This document shows, one piece after another, positions 1-7,832 of a DNA stretch of 64,000 nt. The stretch is from contig JAFGBU010000020.1 in NCBI GenBank assembly GCA_016932995.1, forward strand, positions 35,702 through 99,701, in the 5' to 3' direction. This DNA is from Desulfovibrionaceae bacterium. GTDB lineage: Bacteria > Desulfobacterota > Desulfovibrionia > Desulfovibrionales > Desulfovibrionaceae. The notes beneath the pieces are model-generated. The model did no database searches. It saw only the letters and a list, made by a program, of their open reading frames with translations, and was not told the DNA's origin. The stretch's first letter is position 1; each line of letters begins with the position of its first letter. The translations under genes and the position numbers were made by a program.

Positions 1-778
1 GGACGAGCTCGGCGCGTTCTTTGAAAGACACGGCGGCCGGCCGTTCGTCCTGGGCCGGGGGAGCAACGTCCTGGCCCGGGACAACGGCCTGGACCTGGTA
101 TTGGTCCGGGCGGCCGACACCACCGGGCCCGAGCGGATCGGCCAGGATCAGGACCGGGTCCTGGTGAAGGTCGGGGCGGGCGCGGCCCTGCCCGGGCTGC
201 TCGGCTGGCTGCGCAGGGCCGGGTTGTCCGGGCTGGAGGGCCTGGCCGGGGTGCCCGGAAGCGTGGGCGGGGCCGTGGCCATGAACGCCGGGGCCTACGG
301 CCAGGACCTGTCCCAGGTCCTTAGCAGGGTCCGGCTCTGGACCCCGGACAGGGGCCTGTTCTGGAGGCCGGCCGCGGACTGCGCCATGGGCTACCGGCAG
401 TTCGACCCCCTGGCCGGGCCCGGGCCGTGGCTGGTCTGGGAGGTCGAATTGAGCCTTGCGCCCGGCGAGCCCGAGGCCGTGGCCCAGGCCATGCGCCGGG
501 CCCTGGACAACAAGCGGCGCACCCAGCCCCTGGACGCGAAAAGCGCGGGCTGCGTGTTCAAGAACCCGGCCGGACGAAGCGCGGGCAGGCTCCTGGACGA
601 GGCCGGGTTCAAGGGCAGACGACTGGGAGACATGGCCTTTTCCGAGCTGCACGCCAACTTCCTGGTCAACCTGGGCAAGGGCACGGCGGCCCAGGCCCTG
701 GAGCTCCTGGATCAGGCCAGGGCCGAGATTTTGAAGAGACACGGGATCGACCTGGAAACGGAGGTGATTTTGCTGTGA
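1..778 (+). CDS. murB: UDP-N-acetylenolpyruvoylglucosamine reductase, 5' partial
   Basis: MurB reduces UDP-GlcNAc-enolpyruvate to UDP-MurNAc with NADPH and FAD in cytoplasmic peptidoglycan precursor synthesis. The reading frame is open from base 2 with no start inside the window, so the first few dozen residues lie upstream. Visible: the FAD-binding GRGSNVLARD, then GVPGSVGGAVAMNAGAYG, the substrate-domain SAGCVFKNP and LIDEAG-type LLDEAGFKGRR, and the C-terminal ELHANFLVN. About 258 residues are present, consistent with a short-type MurB. Its stop overlaps the GTG of the next gene (GTGA), indicating translational coupling with ftsQ in a dcw operon. Confidence 0.95.
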   Translation, partial: DELGAFFERHGGRPFVLGRGSNVLARDNGLDLVLVRAADTTGPERIGQDQDRVLVKVGAGAALPGLLGWLRRAGLSGLEGLAGVPGSVGGAVAMNAGAYGQDLSQVLSRVRLWTPDRGLFWRPAADCAMGYRQFDPLAGPGPWLVWEVELSLAPGEPEAVAQAMRRALDNKRRTQPLDAKSAGCVFKNPAGRSAGRLLDEAGFKGRRLGDMAFSELHANFLVNLGKGTAAQALELLDQARAEILKRHGIDLETEVILL

Positions 779-1608
779 GCACCTTTACCCTGGAAAGACA
801 GAACAGGCTGAAGTTTCTTCCGGCCAAGGGCAACCGCTACAAGAGGCCCGGGGGCCCGGGCCTGTCCGCGCCCAGGGGCCTGGTCCCGGCCTTCAAGGGC
901 CTGTTCGCCGGGGCCCTGGGCCTGGCCCTGCTCGCCTGCCTGGGCGTGGGCCTGCTCTACTCCTACCGCTGGATGACCATCAACCCGTACTTCGGGCTCA
1001 AGGAGGTCGAGGTCGCGGGCCTCGACCGCCTGGCCTACGGCGACGTGGTCAGGGAGGCCGGGCTCAGGCTCGGCCAGAACTGCCTGGCCTTGAACGTCAG
1101 CGACATCGAGTCCAGCCTGATCAAGAACCCCTGGGTCAAATCCGTGGCCGTGCGCCGGGACCTGCCGGGCAGGCTGAGCATCACGGTCACCGAGCGCAGG
1201 CCGGCGTTCTGGGTGCTGCGGGGCTCAAACCTGTTCTACGCCGACGACGAGGGTGTGCTGATCGCGGCCGTGGGCCCGGGCCGGTTCAGCTCCCTGCCCG
1301 TGCTCGAGGTCCATCCCGACGCCCCGGGCAAGGCCGCAGCCGTGAACCGCGTCGTGTCCCTGGCGCGCAGGACCGACCTGCCCTTTCCCCTGGACGCCGC
1401 GGCCTGGATCAGGGTCGATTCCAATGGGGACCTGGAGATGTTTCTGGACAACCGCGGCCTGACCGTGCGCCTCGACCCCGGGGACTGGGAGCGCGGGCTC
1501 ACGCACCTGGCCGCGGTCTGGAAGGACCTCGAGGCCAGGGACGAATTGGCCCTGGTCTCGGCCATGGCCGCGCGCGGGGACAAGGTCTGGGTCAAAAGGA
1601 AAGGATGA
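775..1608 (+). CDS. ftsQ: Cell division protein FtsQ
   Basis: 277 residues. FtsQ/DivIB is a bitopic inner-membrane divisome protein linking early and late division proteins. The GTG start at 775 overlaps the murB stop. A basic cytoplasmic N-terminus is followed by one membrane segment at about residues 45-62 (LALLACLGVGLLYSYRW), then a POTRA-like domain beginning INPYFGLKEVEVAGLDRL with IKNPWVKSVAVRRDLPG and ITVTERRPAFWV, both typical of FtsQ. Position between murB and ftsA supports the call. A longer open frame exists upstream but lies inside murB in another frame. Confidence 0.93.
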   Translation: MSTFTLERQNRLKFLPAKGNRYKRPGGPGLSAPRGLVPAFKGLFAGALGLALLACLGVGLLYSYRWMTINPYFGLKEVEVAGLDRLAYGDVVREAGLRLGQNCLALNVSDIESSLIKNPWVKSVAVRRDLPGRLSITVTERRPAFWVLRGSNLFYADDEGVLIAAVGPGRFSSLPVLEVHPDAPGKAAAVNRVVSLARRTDLPFPLDAAAWIRVDSNGDLEMFLDNRGLTVRLDPGDWERGLTHLAAVWKDLEARDELALVSAMAARGDKVWVKRKG

Positions 1609-1682
1609 ATCCGCGCCGGACAGGGCCTCGACGCAGCACCAGCGGCCCGGCTGATCCGGGCCGGATTCCAAGGAGAGTTCAA

Positions 1683-2915
1683 ATGGCCAAGAGTGACCTG
1701 GTCGTCGGGCTGGACATCGGGACCACCAAGATCTGCGCCGTGGTCGGCGAGTCGTCCGGCAAGGCCGTGAACATCGTGGGCATCGGCACCAGCCCCTCCA
1801 CCGGCCTGAGGCGGGGGGTGGTGGTGAACATCGAGCAGACCGTCCAGTCCATCAAACGGGCCCTGGAGGAGGCCGAGCTCATGGCCGGGTGCGAGATCCG
1901 CTCGGTCTACGCCGGCATCGCCGGAAGCCACATCAAGGGCTTCAACAGCCACGGGGTCATCGCGGTCAAGGGCGGCGAGGTCATCCAGAAGGACGTGGAC
2001 CGGGCCATAGAGGCGGCCAAGGCCGTGGCCATCCCCCTGGACCGGGAGGTCATCCACACCCTGCCCCAGGAGTTCATCGTCGACGACCAGCGCGGCATCG
2101 TCGATCCCCTGGGCATGGCCGGGGTCAGGCTCGAGGTCAAGGTGCACATCGTCACCGGCGCGGTGACCTCGGCCCAGAACATCGTGCGCTCCTGCCACCG
2201 GGCCGGGCTGGACGTGTCCAACATCGTGCTCGAGTCCCTGGCCTCGAGCAAGGCCGTGCTCTCGGCCGAGGAGCGGGAGATCGGCGTGGCCCTGGTGGAC
2301 ATCGGCGGCGGGACCACGGACCTGGCCATCTTCTCCAAGGACAGCATCAAGCACACCTCGGTCCTGGCCCTGGGCGGCAACAACCTGACCAACGACATCG
2401 CCTTCGGCCTGCGCACGCCCATGACCTCGGCCGAGAAGATCAAGATCGAGCACGGCTGCGCCATGTCCGAATTGGTCACCGGCGACGAGAGCATCGAGGT
2501 GCCCAGCGTGGGCGGCCGGGACTCCAGGGCCATCTCCAAGAAGGTCCTGGCCGACATCTGCGAGCCGCGCTGCGAGGAGATACTGGCCCTGGTGGACCAG
2601 GACCTGATCAAGTCCGGGTTCAAGAACAACATCGCCGCGGGCGTGGTCCTGACCGGGGGCTCGTCGCTCATCTCGGGCATGGCCGAGCTGGCCGAGCAGA
2701 TCTTCGACCTGCCGGTGCGCATCGGCTACCCGGAGCAGGTCGGCGGGCTCAAGGACCTGGTCAACAGCCCGATCTACGCCACGGCCGTGGGCCTGCTCAT
2801 GCACGGCGTGGACGAGGAGGGCACCAGGACCGAGCGGCCCTTCAGGATCAGGGACGACAATGTCTTCAACCGCATTCTGGGCAGGATGCGGAAGTGGTTC
2901 ACGGACATCGCCTGA
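1683..2915 (+). CDS. ftsA: Cell division protein FtsA
   Basis: 410 residues. FtsA is the actin-like ATPase that tethers FtsZ to the membrane. The chosen ATG follows AAGGAGAGTTCAA; the frame is open back to 1605 but with no comparable ribosome binding site. Visible: phosphate-1 GLDIGTTKICAVVGE near the N-terminus, phosphate-2 VDIGGGTTDLAIF, adenosine motif GVVLTGGSSLI, and a C-terminal amphipathic membrane-targeting helix NVFNRILGRMRKWF. It lies between ftsQ and ftsZ as in most dcw clusters. Confidence 0.96.
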   Translation: MAKSDLVVGLDIGTTKICAVVGESSGKAVNIVGIGTSPSTGLRRGVVVNIEQTVQSIKRALEEAELMAGCEIRSVYAGIAGSHIKGFNSHGVIAVKGGEVIQKDVDRAIEAAKAVAIPLDREVIHTLPQEFIVDDQRGIVDPLGMAGVRLEVKVHIVTGAVTSAQNIVRSCHRAGLDVSNIVLESLASSKAVLSAEEREIGVALVDIGGGTTDLAIFSKDSIKHTSVLALGGNNLTNDIAFGLRTPMTSAEKIKIEHGCAMSELVTGDESIEVPSVGGRDSRAISKKVLADICEPRCEEILALVDQDLIKSGFKNNIAAGVVLTGGSSLISGMAELAEQIFDLPVRIGYPEQVGGLKDLVNSPIYATAVGLLMHGVDEEGTRTERPFRIRDDNVFNRILGRMRKWFTDIA

Positions 2916-2965
2916 CATCGGGCGCATGCCGGAGAGGTCAACAGGCAACGGTCAAGGAGGACAAA

Positions 2966-4219
2966 ATGGAATATTACGAGATCGAGCACGACACCAGCGC
3001 CAAGATCAGGGTCGTGGGCTGCGGCGGGGGCGGGGGCAACGCGGTCAACAACATGATCCAGTCGGCCTTGAAAGGGGTCAAGTTCATCGTCGCCAACACC
3101 GATGTCCAGGACATCAACAAATCCCTGGCCGACAACAAGATCCAGATCGGCGAGAAGCTGACCAAGGGCCTGGGCGCCGGCGCGGACCCGGAGATCGGCA
3201 GAAACGCCGCCCTGGAGAGCATCGACCAGATCAAGGAGGCCGTGGGCGGCTGCGACATGGTCTTCATCACCGCGGGCATGGGCGGCGGCACCGGCACCGG
3301 GGCCGCGCCGGTGGTCGCCGAGGCGGCCAGGGAGGCCGGGGCCCTGACCGTGGGCGTGATCACCAAACCCTTCTACTTCGAGGGCAAGCGCCGGCTGCAG
3401 CAGGCCGAGCAGGGCATCGCCGCGCTGAGCAAGGTGGTCGACTCGATCATCACCATCCCCAACGACCGCCTGCTCCAGCTCGCGGCCAAGAAGGCGACCT
3501 TCTCCGAGATGCTCAAGAAGGCCGACGAGGTGCTCTACTACGCGGTCAAGGGCATCGCCGACCTGATCACCGTGCACGGGCTCATCAACCTGGACTTCGC
3601 GGACGTCAAGGCGGTCATGTGCTCCAGCGGCCTGGCGCTCATGGGCACGGGCATCGCCAGCGGCGACGGCCGGGCCAAGGAGGCGGCCATGCGGGCCATC
3701 ACCAGCCCGCTGCTCGAAGACGTGTCCATCGAGGGTGCCCGGGGCGTGCTCATCAACATCACCTGCTCGCCGGACATGACCATCGACGAGGTCTCCGAGG
3801 CGGCCAACATCATCTACAAGGAGGCCCACGAGGACGCCCAGATATTCTTCGGCACGGTCTTCGACTCCGAGGCCGGGGACGAGATGCGCATCACGGTCAT
3901 CGCCACGGGCATCGAGCAGGCCCTGGCCCAGAAAGACCCCGAGGAGGCCTCCCTGGAGCACAGGCTGTCGCTCATCGGCCCGGCCGCGCGCAACGCCCAG
4001 GCCCTCAGGCCCAAGCGCAAGGGGCACCAGCTGGTCCTGAGCGGCAACACCAACATCCCGGCCTACCTGAGGATGAAGGGCGAAGGCCTTGAAGGCGCCG
4101 TGGAGGCCCAGGCCAGCCCGCTCAGGCGCGCGTCCATGGCCGGACCCGGCGGCGAGGAGTTCATCTTTGAGGAAAACGAGTTCGACGTCCCGGCCTTCAT
4201 CCGCAGGAAGGCGGACTAG
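2966..4219 (+). CDS. ftsZ: Cell division protein FtsZ
   Basis: 417 residues. Tubulin-like GTPase forming the Z-ring. The start is set by AAGGAGGACAAA before ATG. Visible: nucleotide-binding VVGCGGGGGNAVNNMI, the tubulin signature AGMGGGTGTGAAP, ANTDVQ, the T7 synergy loop NLDFADVKAVM, and the conserved C-terminal peptide DVPAFIRRKAD that binds FtsA. The linker between GTPase core and tail (about residues 320-400) is short and basic-rich. Last gene of the dcw run here. Confidence 0.98.
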   Translation: MEYYEIEHDTSAKIRVVGCGGGGGNAVNNMIQSALKGVKFIVANTDVQDINKSLADNKIQIGEKLTKGLGAGADPEIGRNAALESIDQIKEAVGGCDMVFITAGMGGGTGTGAAPVVAEAAREAGALTVGVITKPFYFEGKRRLQQAEQGIAALSKVVDSIITIPNDRLLQLAAKKATFSEMLKKADEVLYYAVKGIADLITVHGLINLDFADVKAVMCSSGLALMGTGIASGDGRAKEAAMRAITSPLLEDVSIEGARGVLINITCSPDMTIDEVSEAANIIYKEAHEDAQIFFGTVFDSEAGDEMRITVIATGIEQALAQKDPEEASLEHRLSLIGPAARNAQALRPKRKGHQLVLSGNTNIPAYLRMKGEGLEGAVEAQASPLRRASMAGPGGEEFIFEENEFDVPAFIRRKAD

Positions 4220-4284
4220 GGCCCCGGGCGGCGTCCAGGGTCCGGTCGAGGTCTGAGGCCATCAGCGGCGAGAGGCGCAGCGCC

Positions 4285-5937
4285 ATGCACTTCGGCCGGG
4301 ACGGGCCAAAGGCCCTGGACTTCGGCGGCCGACTGCCCACGGCCGTGGTTGTTCCCGGCGACGAGTCCCTGGCGCTCTCGACCCTGGGCTGGCAGGCGGT
4401 CTACCGCCTGCTCAGGGCCGAGCCGGAGATCGCGGTCGAGAGGTTCTACCTCGGCGGGGGCCGGACGCCCCGGTCGGTTGAAAGCGGCAGGGAACTGTCC
4501 TCCTTCCCTGTCATCGCCCTGAGCGTCTCATTCGAGGAGGAATACCTCCGCCTCCTCGAGACGCTCCGGGGAGCGGGCGTTCCGCGCAGAAGCGCGGAAC
4601 GCCCGGACCTCCCCCTGGTCCTGATAGGCGGGCCCACGGCCTTTCTAAACCCCGCGCCGCTCGCCCGGTTCGCGGACCTGTTCTGGGTCGGCGAGGCCGA
4701 ACAGGGCCTGGCCGAACTCCTGGTCTCCCTCAAGCGCCACCTGTTCAGCGGCGGGGACAAGCAGGGCTTCATCCACAAGGTCAAGGACCTGCCCGGGGTC
4801 TATGCGCCGGGCAGGACGAGCGCGCCCGCCCGCCGGGCGGTGCTCGGCCACGGCCGCAAGCTGACCGAGCCGGCCTTTTCCTGCTTCGTCAGCGACCGGG
4901 CCGCGTTCAAGGACAGCCTGCTCCTGGAGGTCAACCGGGGCTGCCCGCACGGCTGCCGGTTCTGCGCCGCGGGCTACATCTACCGGCCGCCGAGGCAGGC
5001 GGCCATGGCCGAGCTGCAGGGCATCGTCGAGGCCGCCCAGCCGCCCAAGGTCGGCCTGGTGGGCACGGCCCTGACCGACTGGCCCGAGCTGATCCCGTTT
5101 CTGAGCTGGCTCCTGGACCAGAAGATCAAGTTCTCCCTGTCCTCGCTTCGGGCCGACGGCCTGAGCAGCGAGCTCCTCGGCCTGCTGCGCAGATCGGGCG
5201 TGCGCACCGTGACCCTGGCCCTGGAGGCCCCGAGCCAGAGGCTGCGCCGGATGTGCTCCAAGAAGCTCTCGGCCGAGACCTTTCTTGCGGCCCTCGGCAT
5301 GTGCGCCGAGCAGGGGGTCAACCACCTGCGCAGCTACCTGATCGTGGGCTGGCCGGGCGAGACCGAGGCCGACTACGACGAGTTCGAGGACTTCCTGGGC
5401 CGGATGGTCGCGGCCCGGGACAGGATAAAGGGACCGGGCAAAAAGGGCTTCATGCGCCTGACCATAAGCGCGAGCTGCCTGGTGCCCAAGCCCTGGACCC
5501 CGTTCCAGTGGGCGCCCATGGCAGGCCTCAAGCAACTGGACCGGGCCCTGGCCAGGCTCAAGAAGATGATCAGACCCCTGCGCGGGGTCCAGCTGTCCGG
5601 GGACAACCCGGCAAGGGCCAGGCTCCAGGGCCTGCTGGCCAGGGGCGACGAAAAGGTCGCCGACCTCCTGGAGCTGGCCGCGGACCTCGGGGGCTTCAAA
5701 AAGGCCCTCGCAGCCTGGGAGGGCGACATGTCCTGGTACCTGGACCGGGAACGCGGCGAAAACGAGGCCTTTGCCTGGGAGGTCCTGGACCTGGGCGTCG
5801 GGCGCGAGTTCCTGTGGCGGGAATGGCAGCGGGCCAAGATGGGCGCCGAGACCCCGGGCTGCCCGGCCGCGGGCTGCGGGTCCTGCCGCGCCTGCGGACT
5901 GGCTAAGTGGCTCCGGACCGGAGCCCAAAAGGGCTAG
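4285..5937 (+). CDS. Radical SAM protein with B12-binding-like N-terminal region
   Basis: 550 residues. Cysteines 220, 224 and 227 in NRGCPHGCRFCAAGY form the CxxxCxxC 4Fe-4S site of radical SAM enzymes; the preceding roughly 190 residues (VIALSVSFEEEYLRLLETL, LVLIGGPTAFLNP) resemble the Rossmann-like cobalamin-binding region of the TIGR03960-like family. The C-terminus carries an extra cysteine group CPAAGCGSCRACG that may bind another cluster or metal. Substrate unknown; some relatives are fused or linked to a DUF2344 domain, which is not seen here. It follows ftsZ by 65 bases and ends 2 bases from the convergent zinc-ribbon gene. Confidence 0.8.
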   Translation: MHFGRDGPKALDFGGRLPTAVVVPGDESLALSTLGWQAVYRLLRAEPEIAVERFYLGGGRTPRSVESGRELSSFPVIALSVSFEEEYLRLLETLRGAGVPRRSAERPDLPLVLIGGPTAFLNPAPLARFADLFWVGEAEQGLAELLVSLKRHLFSGGDKQGFIHKVKDLPGVYAPGRTSAPARRAVLGHGRKLTEPAFSCFVSDRAAFKDSLLLEVNRGCPHGCRFCAAGYIYRPPRQAAMAELQGIVEAAQPPKVGLVGTALTDWPELIPFLSWLLDQKIKFSLSSLRADGLSSELLGLLRRSGVRTVTLALEAPSQRLRRMCSKKLSAETFLAALGMCAEQGVNHLRSYLIVGWPGETEADYDEFEDFLGRMVAARDRIKGPGKKGFMRLTISASCLVPKPWTPFQWAPMAGLKQLDRALARLKKMIRPLRGVQLSGDNPARARLQGLLARGDEKVADLLELAADLGGFKKALAAWEGDMSWYLDRERGENEAFAWEVLDLGVGREFLWREWQRAKMGAETPGCPAAGCGSCRACGLAKWLRTGAQKG

Positions 5938-5939
5938 CC

Positions 5940-6146
5940 TCAGCTGAACCCGCCGCCGGGTTTGCACCCGGCCGCGGGGGCTGCGGCCTTTTTCCTGGGC
6001 CCCCCGGAAAACACGGACAAGACCCTCTCGACCTCGCGGCCCTTGCACTGCGGACACTTCGGCCTGTGCTCGCGGCCAGCGGGCGCGAGGTCCTCGAAAC
6101 TGTGGCCGCAGGCCCGGCACCGGTATTCATAAATGGGCACGGGCAA
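5940..6146 (-). CDS. FmdB-type zinc-ribbon protein
   Basis: 68 residues starting MPVPIYEYRCRACGHSFED. Two CxxC pairs (CRAC, CPQC) form a putative single zinc ribbon of the FmdB/CxxC regulatory family; the C-terminal tail is Ala/Gly/Lys-rich. Members are thought to act as small regulators or metal-binding adaptors, but no target can be read from the sequence. It is convergent with the radical SAM gene and divergent from the ZraP-like gene across a regulatory gap. Confidence 0.85.
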   Translation of the reverse strand: MPVPIYEYRCRACGHSFEDLAPAGREHRPKCPQCKGREVERVLSVFSGGPRKKAAAPAAGCKPGGGFS

Positions 6147-6205
6147 CCCTCAAGCGCATAGCTTTCAACAATACTAAGCCCGGTCTGGACCCTGTCAACC
6201 CGGGC

Positions 6206-6254
6206 TTGCACATTGCACAAACCTTGTGCATAATTTTGCACATATCCCTGCACA
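6206..6254 (+). promoter_or_regulatory. Cluster of five TGCACA motifs (putative activator sites)
   Basis: TGCACA occurs at 6207, 6214, 6237 and 6249 and inverted (TGTGCA) at 6225. The second and third form a perfect inverted repeat TGCACAA-acc-TTGTGCA. The cluster lies about 77-124 bases upstream of the start expected from the sigma-54 promoter at 6305, the usual range for an enhancer bound by a sigma-54 activator. The obvious candidate protein is the response regulator encoded at 9547-10908. Binding is inferred. Confidence 0.6.
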
Positions 6255-6304
6255 TGACCGCGCCTTTCAGGTGTACCGGCTTGAAATAACATCATGTTTT
6301 CGGC

Positions 6305-6320
6305 TGGCACAGGTCCTGCT
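6305..6320 (+). promoter_or_regulatory. Sigma-54 (-24/-12) promoter
   Basis: TGGCACaggtccTGCT: the invariant GG (6306-6307) and GC (6318-6319) are exactly 12 bases apart and TGGCAC matches the -24 consensus fully. The predicted start is near 6331, about 47 bases before the ZraP-like ATG. Confidence 0.75.
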
Positions 6321-6377
6321 ACATGGATGCCGAACGCGCCGTCCTGGCTGACAGGCGGCAAACCAACGGAGGTATTC

Positions 6378-6854
6378 ATGGCAAAGAAGACGACACTGGT
6401 TCTTGGGACGGCCCTGGCCGCGCTCCTGGTGGCCGGCCTGGCCCTGGCCGGGCCCTACGGCCACGGAGACGGTCCGGGAATGGGCCGGATCTACGCCCAG
6501 CTGAGCCCGGAAAAGCAGGCCCTCGTGGACAAGGTCATGGACCAACACCAGGCCAAGTCCCATGATCTGCGCGAGAAGATGTGGGCCAAGAGGACCGAGC
6601 TCGACGCCCTGGTCAGGTCCGGCAAGGCCGAGAAAAAGGACATCCAGTCCCTGGTCCAGGAGATGACCAGGCTCAGGTCCGAGATGCACACCGAGCGCGA
6701 GGCCCTGCGCGCCGAGCTGACCAAGGAGACCGGCATCGAGCCGCCTCGGCGCGGCCTTGGCCCCGGGTTCGGCGAACGGGCCCACGGCTTTGGTCCGGGC
6801 AACGGGCCGGGCGCGGGCCGCTGCGGGTTCGGCGAACGGCCCTGCGGCTACTAA
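6378..6854 (+). CDS. ZraP/Spy-like periplasmic metal- or envelope-stress protein
   Basis: 158 residues. The start follows AACGGAGGTATTC; an earlier in-frame ATG at 6294 would lie upstream of the predicted transcript. A signal peptide (residues 1-25, ending ALAGP) precedes a helical, charged LTxxQ-like region (IYAQLSPEKQALVDKVM) typical of ZraP, CpxP and Spy. The glycine-rich C-terminus repeats GFGER and contains His and two Cys (GRCGFGERPCGY), a plausible metal site. In E. coli ZraP is a zinc-binding periplasmic chaperone controlled by the sigma-54-dependent ZraSR pair; the promoter and downstream kinase/regulator here match that logic. Metal specificity is not shown. Confidence 0.78.
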   Translation: MAKKTTLVLGTALAALLVAGLALAGPYGHGDGPGMGRIYAQLSPEKQALVDKVMDQHQAKSHDLREKMWAKRTELDALVRSGKAEKKDIQSLVQEMTRLRSEMHTEREALRAELTKETGIEPPRRGLGPGFGERAHGFGPGNGPGAGRCGFGERPCGY

Positions 6855-6889
6855 CCACAAACAATCCTCTGGGGAACGGGTCATTGGTC

Positions 6890-6920
6890 AGGGCGGTCCG
6901 GACGGCCGGGCCGCCCTTTT
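6890..6920 (+). terminator. Rho-independent terminator after the ZraP-like gene
   Basis: GGGCGG pairs with CCGCCC around a GC-rich loop, followed by TTTT. It should limit sigma-54 transcription from entering the DUF4405-kinase-regulator genes, so those probably have their own promoter. Confidence 0.7.
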
Positions 6921-6935
6921 GACCCCGGCCGGGGT

Positions 6936-6963
6936 TTGACAAACAGGCCGTTCAGGGCAAGAT
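6936..6963 (+). promoter_or_regulatory. Possible sigma-70 promoter of the DUF4405-kinase-regulator operon
   Basis: A perfect -35 TTGACA (6936) is followed after 16 bases by CAAGAT, a weak -10. It is placed directly after the terminator and before the operon, which is the main reason to believe it. Confidence 0.35.
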
Positions 6964-7002
6964 GTGCTTCGGGTGGCCCGAAACCGAACCCAAGGGATGG
7001 AC

Positions 7003-7830
7003 ATGCTCAGAAAAACCACCTCCCTGACCGGCCTCTTCTCCTTTGCCGCGCTGTCCGCGACCAGCGTGGTCCTCTACTTCGAGCCCCACGGCAGGGTGGC
7101 CTACTGGTCGAACTGGACCTTTCTGGGCCTGGGCAAAAACGACTGGGACGCCATGCACCTGGCCTCGGGCGTGCTCTTCGTGATCTCCTGCCTGGCGCAC
7201 ATCTGGCTCAACTGGAGGCCGATCACCGCCTATCTCAAGGACAGAACCCGCAGGCTGGTGGTCTTCACCCCGGCCATGTGCCTCGGCCTGGGCCTGACCG
7301 CGTTCTTCTGCCTGGCCGCGGTCAGGGGCTGGCCCCCGGTCAGCCAAATCCTTGAGTTCAACGAGTACCTCAAGGACCTCCAGGCCGCGGTCCACGGCAA
7401 CCCGCCCTACGGGCACGCCGAGCTCAGCACGCTCAAGGCCTACTGCGGCTATCTGGACCTCGACCCGGCCCTGGCCCTGGACGCCCTCATAAAAGCCGGC
7501 CTGCGCGTGGACTCTGAGGGCTCGACCATCCTGGCCATCGCCCGGGCCAACGCCGCGACCCCGCAGAATATCCATGAGATCGTGACCCTGGCCCTTCGCC
7601 CGGACGACCCCTTTGCCGCCCTGCCGCCCCGGCCCCCGGAAGGCACGGGCAGGATGAGGCTCGCGGACTTCTGCGCCCAGCACGGCCTGCCCCTGGACAA
7701 GGTCCTGGACAGGCTTTCCGCGGCCGGGATCAGGGCCGAGGCGGGCATGAGGCTCAAGGACCTGGCCGCGGCCCACGGGGTCGAGCCCGCAAAGATATAC
7801 GCGCTCATACGCTCCAAGGCCGGTGGATAG
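7003..7830 (+). CDS. DUF4405-type membrane protein with duplicated C-terminal helical module
   Basis: 275 residues. ATG 7003 is preferred over ATG 6997 because AAGGG sits at proper spacing only for it. The N-terminal half has about three membrane segments (FSFAALSATSVVLYF; HLASGVLFVISCLAHIWL; MCLGLGLTAFFCLAAV) with histidines in the second (residues about 55 and 67), as in DUF4405 proteins related to cytochrome b-like bundles. The C-terminal half appears to hold two related units of about 55 residues, each ending in a P-x-x-I-x-x-I/V helix. It is the first gene before a histidine kinase and sigma-54 regulator and may be a sensory partner; function otherwise unknown. Confidence 0.7.
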   Translation: MLRKTTSLTGLFSFAALSATSVVLYFEPHGRVAYWSNWTFLGLGKNDWDAMHLASGVLFVISCLAHIWLNWRPITAYLKDRTRRLVVFTPAMCLGLGLTAFFCLAAVRGWPPVSQILEFNEYLKDLQAAVHGNPPYGHAELSTLKAYCGYLDLDPALALDALIKAGLRVDSEGSTILAIARANAATPQNIHEIVTLALRPDDPFAALPPRPPEGTGRMRLADFCAQHGLPLDKVLDRLSAAGIRAEAGMRLKDLAAAHGVEPAKIYALIRSKAGG

Positions 7831-7832
7831 AC

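Noticed and set aside
1236..2948. Very long open frames antisense to ftsQ/ftsA/ftsZ and similar ones opposite most genes
   Set aside because: They arise from the high GC content and codon bias; their translations are low-complexity (Gly/Arg/Ala/His/Asp-rich) and the sense strand encodes clear families.
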